This document shows, one piece after another, positions 1 through 8,634 of a stretch of 45,254 bases of DNA. The notes under the pieces were generated by a model. That model saw only the letters and a list, made by a program, of their open reading frames with translations, did not search any database and was not told the origin of the DNA. A program made the translations under genes and the position numbers. Within the stretch, counting starts at the first letter, position 1. Every line of letters begins with the position of its first letter. The stretch comes from DASYLJ01 sp964432595 (GTDB taxonomy: Bacteria; Desulfobacterota; Binatia; DP-6). The stretch spans positions 1 through 45,254 of the forward strand of contig CAYSOF010000037.1 of NCBI GenBank assembly GCA_964432595.1, given 5' to 3'.

Positions 1-664
1 CGTTGCCGTCGTCGCACGTGGCGTCGTTCGGCTTGGCGGGATTCGAGCAGACGCCCGTCGACGGATTGCACGTGCCGGCGTCGTGGCACTGGTCGGACGC
101 GGTGCACGTCTTCGGGTTGGCGCCGGTGCACGTGCCGCTCTGACACGTGTCGGTCTGGGTGCACGCGTTGCCGTCGTTGCAGCCGGTGTCGTCCGGTCTC
201 GGCGGATTCGAGCACACGCCGGTGGACGGGTTGCACGTGCCCGCCGCGTGGCACTGGTCGGAGGCCGTGCAGACGACGGGATTCCCCCCCGTGCAGACGC
301 CCGCCTGGCAGGTGTCGGTTTGCGTGCACGCACTGCCGTCGTTGCAGCCGGTGCCGTTGCCCTTCGCGGGATTCGAGCAGACGCCCGTCGACGGATTGCA
401 CGTGCCGGCGTCGTGACACTGGTCGGACGCCGTACAGACGACGGGATTCGCGCCGGTGCACGTGCCGTTCTGGCACGTATCGGTCTGCGTGCACGCGCTG
501 CCGTCGTTGCACGTCGTATCGTCCGGCCGCGGCGGATTCGAGCATTGGCCGGTCGCCGGATTGCACTCGCCGGGGAGGTGGCACTGGTCCGACGCCGTGC
601 ATTGGACCTCGTTGTGGCCCTCGCAGGTCCCGGCATTGCAGGTGTCGACCTGCGTGCACGCGTC
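1..664 (-). repeat. Tandem 165-bp coding repeats (55 residues, 8 Cys per unit)
   Basis: The plus-strand landmark attcgagca recurs at 41, 206, 371 and 536, an exact 165-bp period with no indels. Each unit encodes a C-N-D-G-x-A-C-T-Q-T-D-T-C core, then a TASDQC block and an NPSTGVC block. The units are highly similar at DNA level, pointing to recent amplification or gene conversion. The array continues past the left edge, so total copy number is unknown. Confidence 0.9.
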
Positions 665-1189
665 GCCGTCGTCGCACTGGCCGCCGCGGTTCTTGAACAC
701 GCAGACGCCGTTGTCGCACGTGTCGTCGGTGCACTGGTTGCCGTCGTCGCACGCGCCGGCATCGCACGCGACGCAGCCCGGAATGGGCGGATTGCTGCAC
801 GCGCCGCCGGTGCAGACGTCGTCCGTGCAGGCGTTGCCGTCGTCGCAGACGGCGCCGACGCACTCGCCGCTGCGGCACACCTCGCCGGTCGTGCACGGGT
901 CGCCGTCGTCGCAGGCGTCGCCCTCGTTCCGCGGCGCGCCGAGGCACTCGTCGCCGAAGCACACGCCGCCGGTCTCGCACTGGCTCGCGCCGCAGAAGAG
1001 GCCGCCCCCAGGGGAGCCGCTGCACACGCCGTCGCGGCAGACGTCGCCGGTGGTGCAGTCGTTGCCGTCGTCGCAGTCTTGGCCTTCGAATTCTGCCGCC
1101 GGGATGCAGGTGGTGGTCTGTGCCAGTGCGGGTGCCGCGAACGTGGACACGGCGACCAGCACGAGTAACGCCGTGCGAAGCCGAAACAC
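1..1189 (-). CDS. Exported Cys-rich tandem-repeat protein, 3' end beyond the left edge
   Basis: This reading frame is open from a GTG at 1189 to base 1 with no stop, about 396 residues. The N-terminus is a classical signal peptide (basic MFRLR, a hydrophobic Leu/Val/Ala stretch, then APALAQ), which is why I place the start at 1189. An in-frame ATG at 1264 would add 25 residues before the same signal; neither start has a clear Shine-Dalgarno. The mature protein is full of CDDGNxC/CTxxDxC motifs. Its last ~220 visible residues are near-identical 55-residue units with 8 cysteines each. Such Cys-rich repeats are common in large exported proteins of deltaproteobacterial relatives; Cys pairing into disulfides outside the cytoplasm is inferred. 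Function unknown. It is divergent from the Ig-like protein gene at 1345. Confidence 0.8.
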   Translation of the reverse strand, partial: MFRLRTALLVLVAVSTFAAPALAQTTTCIPAAEFEGQDCDDGNDCTTGDVCRDGVCSGSPGGGLFCGASQCETGGVCFGDECLGAPRNEGDACDDGDPCTTGEVCRSGECVGAVCDDGNACTDDVCTGGACSNPPIPGCVACDAGACDDGNQCTDDTCDNGVCVFKNRGGQCDDGDACTQVDTCNAGTCEGHNEVQCTASDQCHLPGECNPATGQCSNPPRPDDTTCNDGSACTQTDTCQNGTCTGANPVVCTASDQCHDAGTCNPSTGVCSNPAKGNGTGCNDGSACTQTDTCQAGVCTGGNPVVCTASDQCHAAGTCNPSTGVCSNPPRPDDTGCNDGNACTQTDTCQSGTCTGANPKTCTASDQCHDAGTCNPSTGVCSNPAKPNDATCDDGN

Positions 1190-1344
1190 CTCGCGACCAT
1201 ACACGTGGAGCCCGGATCGGCGGAAGGCCCTTCTCGTTGCGGCAACGCACCGCAGATGCGCCATGGTCCAGTGCCGCACGGCACCCCGACGTTGCGGACG
1301 TCGCGAGGGTCGGGTTAAGGATCTCCATCCCCATCCGGGCGGGG

Positions 1345-2532
1345 ATGCACGTGGATCCGACCATCATGCAGCACGCGCGCCGCGCCGTCCGCCTCGGTGC
1401 CGCGGCGCTCGCACTGCTGGCGACGCCGCCCGCATGGGCGCAGCGGCCGCTCGAAGGCGACGGCCAGCGGCCGCTCGGCGTGACCGCCGTCCCCGAGGAC
1501 GCCAAGGTCACGGTGCGCGTGGGCGAGGAGCGGCGATTCCGCGTCGAGAGCGTCGGCACCGACGTCACGCACCGATGGACGTTCGACGGCCGTCCCGTCG
1601 GCACGACGATGCAGTGGACGTTCGCCCCGACGGCCGCGCAGGTCGGCGTGCATCGGGTCGACGTCGTCGTGACCGGCGCCGAGGGCGTGGTGCGGCGGGG
1701 CTGGTGGGTGCGCGTGCAGGGGCCGCGCCCGCCGCGCGTGCTCGAAGCGTCGCCGGCGGGCGACGACGTCGAGGTCGTCGTGCAGAAGACCGTGCGGCTG
1801 CGCCTGCGCGTCGAGCCCACGACGCGCGACGAGACCGTGCACATCGCGTGGACGCTCGACGGCGACCCGGTGGGCGAGGGCGAGCAGCTGCGCCTGCGTC
1901 CCGGACGCGTCGGCACGCAGCGCGTGCGCGCGCTCGCCACCAGCAGCCTCGGCTCGGCCGTCGCGCGGGAATGGCAGCTCGTCGTGACGGCGACGACCAC
2001 CACGTCGACGTTGCCGGCGGCGGTCGCGGCGCTCGAGACTCCGACGACGACGGAGCCGCCGCCACCGCCGACCGTCGTCGAGGCGACCACGACCTCGACG
2101 ACGACGGCGCCTGAGCCGGAGCCGGTTCCGACGACGAGCACGACGGCCACGTCGGTGCCCGTCGTCGTCGCGACCCGGCCCACGACGCCGCCGGCGGGCG
2201 CGGGCGTCGGCGATGCGGACGTGCGCGGGCTGCTCGATCGCTATGCGGCGGCCATGCGCGCGCACGACGTCGCCGAGCTGCGCCGTCTCGGGCAGATCAC
2301 GAGCGACCGCCAGGCCGAGGCGATGACGGGCTACTTCGCGGGCGTGCGCGATCTGACCGTCGAGGTGCGGGTGCTCGAGGTGCGTGCCGACGGCGACGGG
2401 ACGACGGTCCGCTTCACGCGCCGCGACAGCTTCCGCGATCCGACCGGGCGTCTCGTGACGCAGGAGTCGCCGCCGATCGAGAAGCGCGTCGAGCGCACGG
2501 CGGGCGGCCTGCGCTTCGCGCCGCCGCAATAG
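1345..2532 (+). CDS. Exported Ig-like repeat protein with Thr/Pro linker and NTF2-like C-terminal domain
   Basis: 395 residues from ATG 1345; ATG 1366 is an alternative start seven codons later. A signal peptide ends near TPPAWAQ. Two successive Ig/PKD-like beta domains follow (roughly residues 45-125 and 128-215), each with a W-T-[FL]-D-G core and an alternating V-x-V pattern. A long Thr/Pro/Glu-rich linker (about 215-285) resembles surface-protein stalks. The last ~110 residues (DVRGLLDRYAAAMRAHD, then a strand-rich tail) have the helix-then-strands layout of NTF2-like/SnoaL-like domains. No catalytic motif is recognised, so a binding or scaffold role at the cell surface is only inferred. 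The next gene starts 33 bp downstream in the same frame. Confidence 0.75.
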   Translation: MHVDPTIMQHARRAVRLGAAALALLATPPAWAQRPLEGDGQRPLGVTAVPEDAKVTVRVGEERRFRVESVGTDVTHRWTFDGRPVGTTMQWTFAPTAAQVGVHRVDVVVTGAEGVVRRGWWVRVQGPRPPRVLEASPAGDDVEVVVQKTVRLRLRVEPTTRDETVHIAWTLDGDPVGEGEQLRLRPGRVGTQRVRALATSSLGSAVAREWQLVVTATTTTSTLPAAVAALETPTTTEPPPPPTVVEATTTSTTTAPEPEPVPTTSTTATSVPVVVATRPTTPPAGAGVGDADVRGLLDRYAAAMRAHDVAELRRLGQITSDRQAEAMTGYFAGVRDLTVEVRVLEVRADGDGTTVRFTRRDSFRDPTGRLVTQESPPIEKRVERTAGGLRFAPPQ

Positions 2533-2565
2533 ACACCTGCGTCGCATGCATGGCAGAACGCCGGC

Positions 2566-4302
2566 GTGCTGCCCGCGATCGCCCTGACGGCGGCGCTCTT
2601 CGCGGTCTACGCCGCCGGCGCCGCGCGGACGATCTACGTCGGCGACAGCGGCGAGCTGGTGACGGCATCGTGGGTGCTCGGCGTGCCGCACCCGACCGGC
2701 TATCCGCTCTACGTGCTGCTCGGCAAGGCGTGGGCGACGCTGCTGCCGGTCGGCTCCGTGGCGTTCCGCATGAGCCTCTTCAGCGCCGCGGCCGCGGCCG
2801 CCGCGTGCGGCATGCTGCTCGCCCTCGCGCGGCGGAGCGGGCTACATCCCGTCGCGGCACTGGTCGCGGCACTGGGCCTGGCGTTCGCGCCGAGCTTCTG
2901 GGGCGAGGCGAACGTCCAGCGCGTCTATGCGTTGAACGCGGCATTCGTGATCGCGGCCACCAGCGCCGCCTGGCGCTGGCATGCCGGACGCGATCCGCGC
3001 GCGCTGGTGCTCGCCGTCTTCTGCTGCGCGCTCGGTGCGACGAACCACACGTTCATGGCCCTCTACGGCGTCGTGCTGGCGGGCTGGGCCGTCGCGAACG
3101 AGCCCGCGCTGCTCCGCCGGCCGCGCGTGGTCGCCGCGTGTCTCGCGGCCGCGATCGTCGGACTGCTGCCGTACGCGTACCTGCCGCTGCGCTCGGCGGC
3201 GCAGCCGCCGCTCGACTGGGGCGATCCCGAGACCCTGTCGCGCTTCCTCGACGTCGTCCTGCGCCGGCACTTCTGGACACGCGCGTGGTGGGAAGGGCCG
3301 GCCGATCTGCGCCCGATCGTCGCCGACTGGGCCGCGAGCCTGCCACGCGAGCTGGGCTGGGCCGGCGCATCGCTGGCCGCGCTCGGCGTCGTCGCGGGAT
3401 GGCGGCGCCGACTGCCGGTGGGCCTGCCGCTCCTCGTCGCGCTCGCGAACGTCGCCGCGCTGGCCGCGCACGGGTCGCGCAGCGACATCTTCGTGTGGCA
3501 TCGGTACTACGTGCCGTCCTACGCCATGGCCGCGCTGCTGGCCGGCATCGGCTGCCACGAGGTGGTGACGCGGCTGCCGCGGCCGGCACGCTGGCTGCCG
3601 CTGCTCCTGCCGGTGGCGATGCTTGCAGCGGGCTGGGCCCGCTTCGATCGCAGCCGCTATCGCGTCGCCGAAGACTTCGCGGAGCGCGTGCTCGCGGCGA
3701 TGCCGCCCGGCGCTCATCTCATCGCGTCCGACGACAACGTGCTGTTCGTCTTGATGTACCTGCAGCTCGTCGAGGGACGGCGGCCCGACGTCGACCTCGT
3801 CATGCAGGGCGTCGACGGGCCGCTGCGTCCGCTGCGGTTCGATCCCGACGTCGACGCGCTCTACTTCACGCACCATCCGAACTGGAACGAGCCGGGGCTC
3901 GACGTCGTGGCGGAAGGCGTCGTGCTGCGCGCGCGTCGCGCGGGGGCCACCCTGCCTCCGCCGGTGCTCGACGCGCGGCCGCTCGCGGGCGAGGACGATC
4001 CGCGCGTGCCGAAGGACGATCTGACGCAGAACCTGATCGGCCACTTCCACTACATGCAAGGCCTGACCGCGGAGCGGACCGACTGGCCCACGGCCGCAGC
4101 CGCGTTCCGGCGGGCGGCCGCCGCGGCGCCCGACAACGACGTCCTCTTCTACAACCTGGGGCTGGTCTATCGCCGTCATGGCCGGCGCGACGAGGCGATC
4201 GCGGCGTTCCGTCGCTCGGCCGCGATCAACCCGCGGCATCTCGCGAGCCAGGCGCGTCCGCGCGCGGTCGATCGGCTGGCGGAGATGGAGGACGCGCCGT
4301 GA
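2566..4302 (+). CDS. DUF2723/GT117-family membrane glycosyltransferase with C-terminal TPRs
   Basis: 578 residues from GTG 2566, the only sensible start after the upstream stop at 2532. The N-terminus has the hallmark of the DUF2723 (GT117, TMEM260-like) family: a first membrane helix, then a GDSGELV motif and an HPTGYPLY motif. Known relatives are polytopic GT-C enzymes that transfer sugar from a lipid donor to protein on the non-cytoplasmic side. Eight or more hydrophobic segments fill residues ~1-360. A soluble periplasmic region follows, ending in at least one TPR (residues ~500-560, FYNLGLVYRRHG). It is the first gene of a three-gene operon and overlaps the next gene by 4 bp. The substrate cannot be read from sequence; protein O-glycosylation is an inference from TMEM260. 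Confidence 0.85.
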   Translation: MLPAIALTAALFAVYAAGAARTIYVGDSGELVTASWVLGVPHPTGYPLYVLLGKAWATLLPVGSVAFRMSLFSAAAAAAACGMLLALARRSGLHPVAALVAALGLAFAPSFWGEANVQRVYALNAAFVIAATSAAWRWHAGRDPRALVLAVFCCALGATNHTFMALYGVVLAGWAVANEPALLRRPRVVAACLAAAIVGLLPYAYLPLRSAAQPPLDWGDPETLSRFLDVVLRRHFWTRAWWEGPADLRPIVADWAASLPRELGWAGASLAALGVVAGWRRRLPVGLPLLVALANVAALAAHGSRSDIFVWHRYYVPSYAMAALLAGIGCHEVVTRLPRPARWLPLLLPVAMLAAGWARFDRSRYRVAEDFAERVLAAMPPGAHLIASDDNVLFVLMYLQLVEGRRPDVDLVMQGVDGPLRPLRFDPDVDALYFTHHPNWNEPGLDVVAEGVVLRARRAGATLPPPVLDARPLAGEDDPRVPKDDLTQNLIGHFHYMQGLTAERTDWPTAAAAFRRAAAAAPDNDVLFYNLGLVYRRHGRRDEAIAAFRRSAAINPRHLASQARPRAVDRLAEMEDAP

Positions 4303-4877
4303 GACGCGCCGTCGCCGTCCTGCTGCTCGTGGCGGCGTGCGGCTCGCCCCCCGTCGACGAGGCCTGGATCACGCCGCGCATCGAGCGCCTGCAGCACGAT
4401 CGCCGCGATCGCGACGCCTGGGCCGATCTCGCCGTCGCCGCGATCGCGCTCGACCAGCCGGGCAACGCCCGCCTCGCGGCGCGCCGCGTTCTCGCGATCG
4501 CTCCCGACGATGCGCGCGCGGCCGAGGTGCTGGCGCGCGTCGGCGAGGCACCGGCCCGCCGCCGTCCGCCGCGCACGCCGGACGATCCGGAGACGACGCG
4601 ACGCTGCGATGCCGCGCGCGCGGCCATCGCGGCGGGCCGCCTCGACGAGGCCGCCGTACTGCTCAGGGTCGCGGCGTGGATGGACGAGGCGTCGCCGCTG
4701 CCGCACCAGTACCTGGCGAACCTGAACGTCATGCGCGGCCGGCCGCTGCTGGCGATGCGCCATCAGCGCGCGGCGCTCGCGCGCGCGCCGAGCAATCCCC
4801 TCTATCGCAAGAACATGCGCGCGCTGCGCGACGCCCAGCGGGCGCGCACCCGAGCGGCGCTGGAGCAGGTCGAATGA
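4299..4877 (+). CDS. TPR lipoprotein in the glycosyltransferase operon
   Basis: 192 residues from GTG 4299, whose GTGA overlaps the upstream stop. The first residues, MRRAVAVLLLVAACGSPP, are a lipoprotein signal with a lipobox ending at Cys15. The remainder is helical with TPR periodicity (ALDQPGNARLAARRVLAIAPDD; later AAIAAGRLDEAAVLL). The C-terminal stretch HQYLAN...MRGRPLLAMRHQRAALA matches the C-terminus of the next protein (HQYRAN...MGDKAAAAAALRRALA). Both proteins therefore probably contain the same terminal TPR pair, by duplication or common partner binding. The 3' end overlaps the following ATG (ATGA). A membrane-tethered adaptor is inferred; no enzymatic motif is present. Confidence 0.8.
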   Translation: MRRAVAVLLLVAACGSPPVDEAWITPRIERLQHDRRDRDAWADLAVAAIALDQPGNARLAARRVLAIAPDDARAAEVLARVGEAPARRRPPRTPDDPETTRRCDAARAAIAAGRLDEAAVLLRVAAWMDEASPLPHQYLANLNVMRGRPLLAMRHQRAALARAPSNPLYRKNMRALRDAQRARTRAALEQVE

Positions 4878-6805
4878 TCGGACGGCTGGCCATCCTCCTC
4901 CTCGCCGCGCTGCTCGGCTGCCGGTCGGCACCCGAGCCGGGGCGCGTGGTCGTGCTCGGCATCGACGGGCTGGATCCCGAGGTCGTCGACACGTTGATGA
5001 GCGAGGGCAGCATGCCGAACTTCGCCGCCATGCGCCGCGAAGGCGCGTACGGCCCGCTGCGCAGCGCGCGGCCGATCCTGAGCCCGATCATCTGGACGAC
5101 CATCGCGACCGGCCGCCCGCCGGCCGACCACGGCATCGGCCACTTCGTCGCCGTCAACGAGAAGACGGGCGAGAGCCTGCCCGTCACGAGCCAGATGCGG
5201 AAGGTGAAGGCGCTCTGGAACATCGTCTCCGACGCGGGTCGCACCGTGGACGTCGTCGGCTGGTGGGCGACCTGGCCGGCCGAGCGCGTGCGCGGGACGA
5301 TCGTCAGCGATCACACCTGCTACCACTTCCTCTTCCCGGACGGTGCGGGACCGACGAAGGCGCAGGCGGCGCTCGTTCATCCGCCCGAGCGCGAGGCGGA
5401 GCTCGCGCCGATGATCCGGCGTCCCGGCGACGTGAGCGCGGCGGACCTCGAGCCGTTCGTGAACGTCGACGCCACGGCGCTCGACCGCGCGTTCTCGTTC
5501 GACGATCCGCTGAGCCACTTCCGCTGGGCGCTCGCGACCGGCGAGAGCTACAAGGCGATCGGCCTGCACCTGCTGCGCGATCGGCCGGACCTGCTGATGG
5601 TCTACATCGAGGGCACCGACTCGACGTCGCACCTCTTCGGTCACCTCTTTCGCGCGCAGGGTCTCGCCGGCGAGCTCGCCGAGCAGCAGCGGCAGTTCGG
5701 CGGCGCGGTCGAGGCCATCTACCGCTGGGCGGACACGCTGGTCGGCGAGTACATGGCGGCGATCGACGAAGACACGACCCTCGTCGTGCTCTCGGATCAC
5801 GGCTTCTCGCTGGGCGCGCTGCCAGACGATCCGAGCCAGACGCGCGACATGCGACGCGTCAGCGAGAAGCATCATCGGCTCGACGGCATCCTCTATCTGT
5901 GGGGCCGCGACGTGCGCCCGCGCGCGCGCATCGACGGCGCGACGCTCGTCGACGTGGCGCCGACGCTGCTCGCGCTGCTCGGCCTGCCGGCGGCTGCCGA
6001 CATGCCGGGCCGCGTGCTGACGGAGGCGCTGGTGTCGGCGGATGCGCCCGCCCGGGTGGCGACGTACGAGACGGCCACGGCGACGGCCGACGGCGGCGCC
6101 GGCGATGCGGCGGTCGACCCGGCGATCCTGGAGCGCCTGCGCGCGCTCGGCTACCTGGACACGACCTCCCCGCAGGGCGAGGGCAACCTGGCCGCGCTCC
6201 ACTTCCAGGAAGGCCGCTTCGCCGAGGCCGCGGCGGCGTACGAGGCGCTGGTGAAGGAGCGGCCGAACGAGGCCGGTCTCCGCACGAGCCTCGCGGGCGC
6301 GCTCGGCGCGCTCGGCCGGATCGACGAGGCGGCGGCGCAGCTCGACGTCGCCCTGCGGCTCGATCCGGTGAACGTCGAGGCGCACCACAACCGCGGCGTG
6401 ATCCACGAGCGTCGCGGCGACACGGCGGCCGCGATCGCCGAGTACCGCACGGCGCTGCGCTACAACGCCGGCTACGAGCCCGCGCGCGCCGCGCTCGTGC
6501 GGCTGACGGGCGGCATCGAGGCGCCGCCCGCGCGCACGCCCGACGAGGAGCGCGCGATCGCGCTGGCGGAGCAGGCGAGCCAGTCGGCCCGTCGCGGCGA
6601 CTACCCGGCGGCGATGCGTGCGCTCGACGAGGCGGAGCGGCTCGCCCCGAACCTGTCGCTCGTGCATCAGTACCGTGCCAACGTCGCGTACCTGATGGGC
6701 GACAAGGCCGCGGCGGCCGCGGCGCTGCGCCGCGCGCTCGCGATCGAGCCGGACAATGCGTTGTTCCGGCGGAACCTGGAGCAGCTGGAGAAGCCGGCGT
6801 CGTGA
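4874..6805 (+). CDS. Lipoprotein phosphodiesterase/phosphatase of the alkaline phosphatase superfamily with TPR tail
   Basis: 643 residues from ATG 4874. A lipobox at Cys16 (LLAALLGC) predicts membrane anchoring outside the cytoplasm. Residues ~23-400 are a type I phosphodiesterase/nucleotide pyrophosphatase-like domain. Visible metal and nucleophile motifs are GIDGLD (Asp31), WTT (Thr75/76), DSTSH (Asp249, His253), SDHG (Asp308, His309) and a late HH (333-334). All active-site positions therefore appear intact. Residues ~435-640 are TPRs. In this superfamily such enzymes cleave or transfer phosphate or phosphoalcohol groups. Following a GT117 enzyme and a TPR lipoprotein, it may edit a phosphorylated glycan or lipid head group, but the substrate is unknown. 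Confidence 0.85.
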   Translation: MIGRLAILLLAALLGCRSAPEPGRVVVLGIDGLDPEVVDTLMSEGSMPNFAAMRREGAYGPLRSARPILSPIIWTTIATGRPPADHGIGHFVAVNEKTGESLPVTSQMRKVKALWNIVSDAGRTVDVVGWWATWPAERVRGTIVSDHTCYHFLFPDGAGPTKAQAALVHPPEREAELAPMIRRPGDVSAADLEPFVNVDATALDRAFSFDDPLSHFRWALATGESYKAIGLHLLRDRPDLLMVYIEGTDSTSHLFGHLFRAQGLAGELAEQQRQFGGAVEAIYRWADTLVGEYMAAIDEDTTLVVLSDHGFSLGALPDDPSQTRDMRRVSEKHHRLDGILYLWGRDVRPRARIDGATLVDVAPTLLALLGLPAAADMPGRVLTEALVSADAPARVATYETATATADGGAGDAAVDPAILERLRALGYLDTTSPQGEGNLAALHFQEGRFAEAAAAYEALVKERPNEAGLRTSLAGALGALGRIDEAAAQLDVALRLDPVNVEAHHNRGVIHERRGDTAAAIAEYRTALRYNAGYEPARAALVRLTGGIEAPPARTPDEERAIALAEQASQSARRGDYPAAMRALDEAERLAPNLSLVHQYRANVAYLMGDKAAAAAALRRALAIEPDNALFRRNLEQLEKPAS

Positions 6806-6814
6806 GCGAGGCGG

Positions 6815-8617
6815 CTACCCCGGACACTCCACCGGCTGCGACGCCTGCCGCGCCTTGAACGAACGCCCCGGCTGGAAGGAATACGCGCCGTCGGCGAACA
6901 GGGTGCACGACCGTTGGCCGACGGTGCCGAGCTGGAGCTGCATCGTGACGGGGCGCGGGTTCGCCGCGAGGCTGTGGCCGAGGCCAGCGCCCTGGCCGCG
7001 GACGTCGAGGATCTGGGCCGCGCGCAGGCGGACGCGGACGATGGGGCCCGCGAGACGGCGCGGGTCGCGGTACTCGTAGCCGAGACCGGGGCCGATCGCG
7101 CGCCAGTTCGCGGCGGGGAGCGGATACGTGTCGTCGAACGTCGTGCCGCGCACGCGGAGCGAGCCGCCGTGCAGCGTCGGGTCGTCGATGCTGCCCGCCA
7201 GGCCGCCGAAGCGGACGTCGGTGTCGCGCGACGTCATGACGAGCTTTCGCTTGGCGGCGTTCGGCGCGTCCTTCAGGGTCAGCGTCGTGCCGGCGAGCGG
7301 GATCGGCGGGGCGAACCCCGACGTCGTCAGGCGTTGGCCGAAGATGCCGTTTCCGAGCTGCGCGCCACGCCACGCGACCACGAATCCACCCTGGCCGTCG
7401 GCGGCGACGGCGGGCTGGTTCTGGTTGTCGATCGTGTACGTGTTCACCTGCACCTCGTCGCCGACCGGCGTGCCGGCGAGGGTGAAGTGCTGCGCCGCGA
7501 TCGCGCTCGAGCTGCCGTCGGGGCTGCCGTCGTAGCCGCCGCTCTCCCACGCGATCACGAAGTTGCCCTGCGGATCGCCGGCGATCGCAGGACGACGCTG
7601 GTCGTCCGTCGTGAACGTGTTCACCTGCACTTCGCCGCCGAGCGGTGTGCCGTCGGCGGCGAAGCGCCGCATGGCGATGCTGCTGCCGGAGCCGTCGGTG
7701 TTGCTGCCGTAGTAGTCGCCGTTCTGCCAGGTGACGACGAAGGCGCCGGACGGCTGCGCCAGCACGTCGACGGAGTACTGCGAGCCGGTGGTGTGCGTGT
7801 TCACCTGGAACTCGACGCCGGCGCGGGTGCCGCCGGCGTCGAAGCGCTGGCCGAAGACGCCCGACCGGTCGCCGTCCTGCCCGGGGCTCTGCCACACGAC
7901 GACGAAGCCGCCGCCCGGGAACTTCGAGACGGCCGGATAGCCCTGATTGCCCGGCGTGTACGTGTTGACCTGAAACTCGCCGCCCGCGGGCGTCCCGCTC
8001 GACGCGAAGCGCTGGCCGAAGACGCCGGCGCGGCTGCCGTCCTGCGTGACGTAGCCGTAGCGTCCGCTCGTCCACACGACGACGAAGTCGCCGGCGGCGT
8101 CGGTCGCGACGTCGGGCTCGGCCTGGTTGCCGGGCGTGTAGGTGTTCACCTGCTGGTCGCCCGCGCCGAGCGGGTGGCCGTCGCTGTCGAAGCGGCGCAG
8201 GAAGACGCCGAAGGCCGAGCCGTCCTGCGTGTCGTCGCCCTCGTAGTAGGTCCCGCTGCTCCACGCGATCACGAAGCCGCCCGCCGGCATGGCCGCGACG
8301 GTGGGCTCGACCTGGCGCAGGGTGGTGTACGTGTTCACCTGGAACTCGTTCGCCGCCGCGACGCCGTGCTCGTCGTAGTGGCGCGCGAAGATGCCCTCGC
8401 GCGAGCCGTCGCCGCCGCTGCCATAGTACGACCCGCTCTTCCACACGACGACGAAGTGCCCGGCGCCGTCCACCGCCGTCGCCGGCGTCGCGCGGTTACG
8501 GTAGCCGGTCGCCGTGTTCGCCTGGAACTCCGGCCCGGTCTTCGCGACGTCGGCCTGCGCGGCACGCGGCAGCGCGAGCACGAGCGTGGCGAGCAGGGCG
8601 GCTCGGATGCGCGACAT
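6815..8617 (-). CDS. Exported seven-repeat propeller-type protein with shared C-terminal module (paralogue 2)
   Basis: 600 residues from ATG 8617, chosen because GAGAGGAGG lies 6 bases upstream and a signal peptide (MSRIRAALLATLVLALPRAAQA) follows. Longer in-frame starts have no coding character. Residues ~25-430 are seven repeats of 50-63 residues with the pattern FQVNTYTxGxQ...P.VA...GxFVVxW.S...DGS..GVFxRRF...G. Seven copies of a four-strand-sized unit suggest a seven-bladed beta-propeller. The last ~165 residues carry LPAANWR and YRDP and a Cys near the end, a module also seen in other exported proteins of this window. It is second in an operon with its paralogue, separated by 17 bp. Function unknown; carbohydrate or protein binding is possible. 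Confidence 0.8.
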   Translation of the reverse strand: MSRIRAALLATLVLALPRAAQADVAKTGPEFQANTATGYRNRATPATAVDGAGHFVVVWKSGSYYGSGGDGSREGIFARHYDEHGVAAANEFQVNTYTTLRQVEPTVAAMPAGGFVIAWSSGTYYEGDDTQDGSAFGVFLRRFDSDGHPLGAGDQQVNTYTPGNQAEPDVATDAAGDFVVVWTSGRYGYVTQDGSRAGVFGQRFASSGTPAGGEFQVNTYTPGNQGYPAVSKFPGGGFVVVWQSPGQDGDRSGVFGQRFDAGGTRAGVEFQVNTHTTGSQYSVDVLAQPSGAFVVTWQNGDYYGSNTDGSGSSIAMRRFAADGTPLGGEVQVNTFTTDDQRRPAIAGDPQGNFVIAWESGGYDGSPDGSSSAIAAQHFTLAGTPVGDEVQVNTYTIDNQNQPAVAADGQGGFVVAWRGAQLGNGIFGQRLTTSGFAPPIPLAGTTLTLKDAPNAAKRKLVMTSRDTDVRFGGLAGSIDDPTLHGGSLRVRGTTFDDTYPLPAANWRAIGPGLGYEYRDPRRLAGPIVRVRLRAAQILDVRGQGAGLGHSLAANPRPVTMQLQLGTVGQRSCTLFADGAYSFQPGRSFKARQASQPVECPG

Positions 8618-8634
8618 CGACGGCCTCCTCTCCC

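Noticed and set aside
1..664. CRISPR-like array from the regular 165-bp repeats
   Set aside because: The repeats are in-frame coding units with no short repeat/spacer structure and no cas genes in the window.
83..1168. Long plus-strand open frame at the left edge
   Set aside because: Its sequence is Ala/Arg/Val-rich low-complexity. The minus frame gives regular Cys motifs with a signal peptide and 55-residue periodicity.
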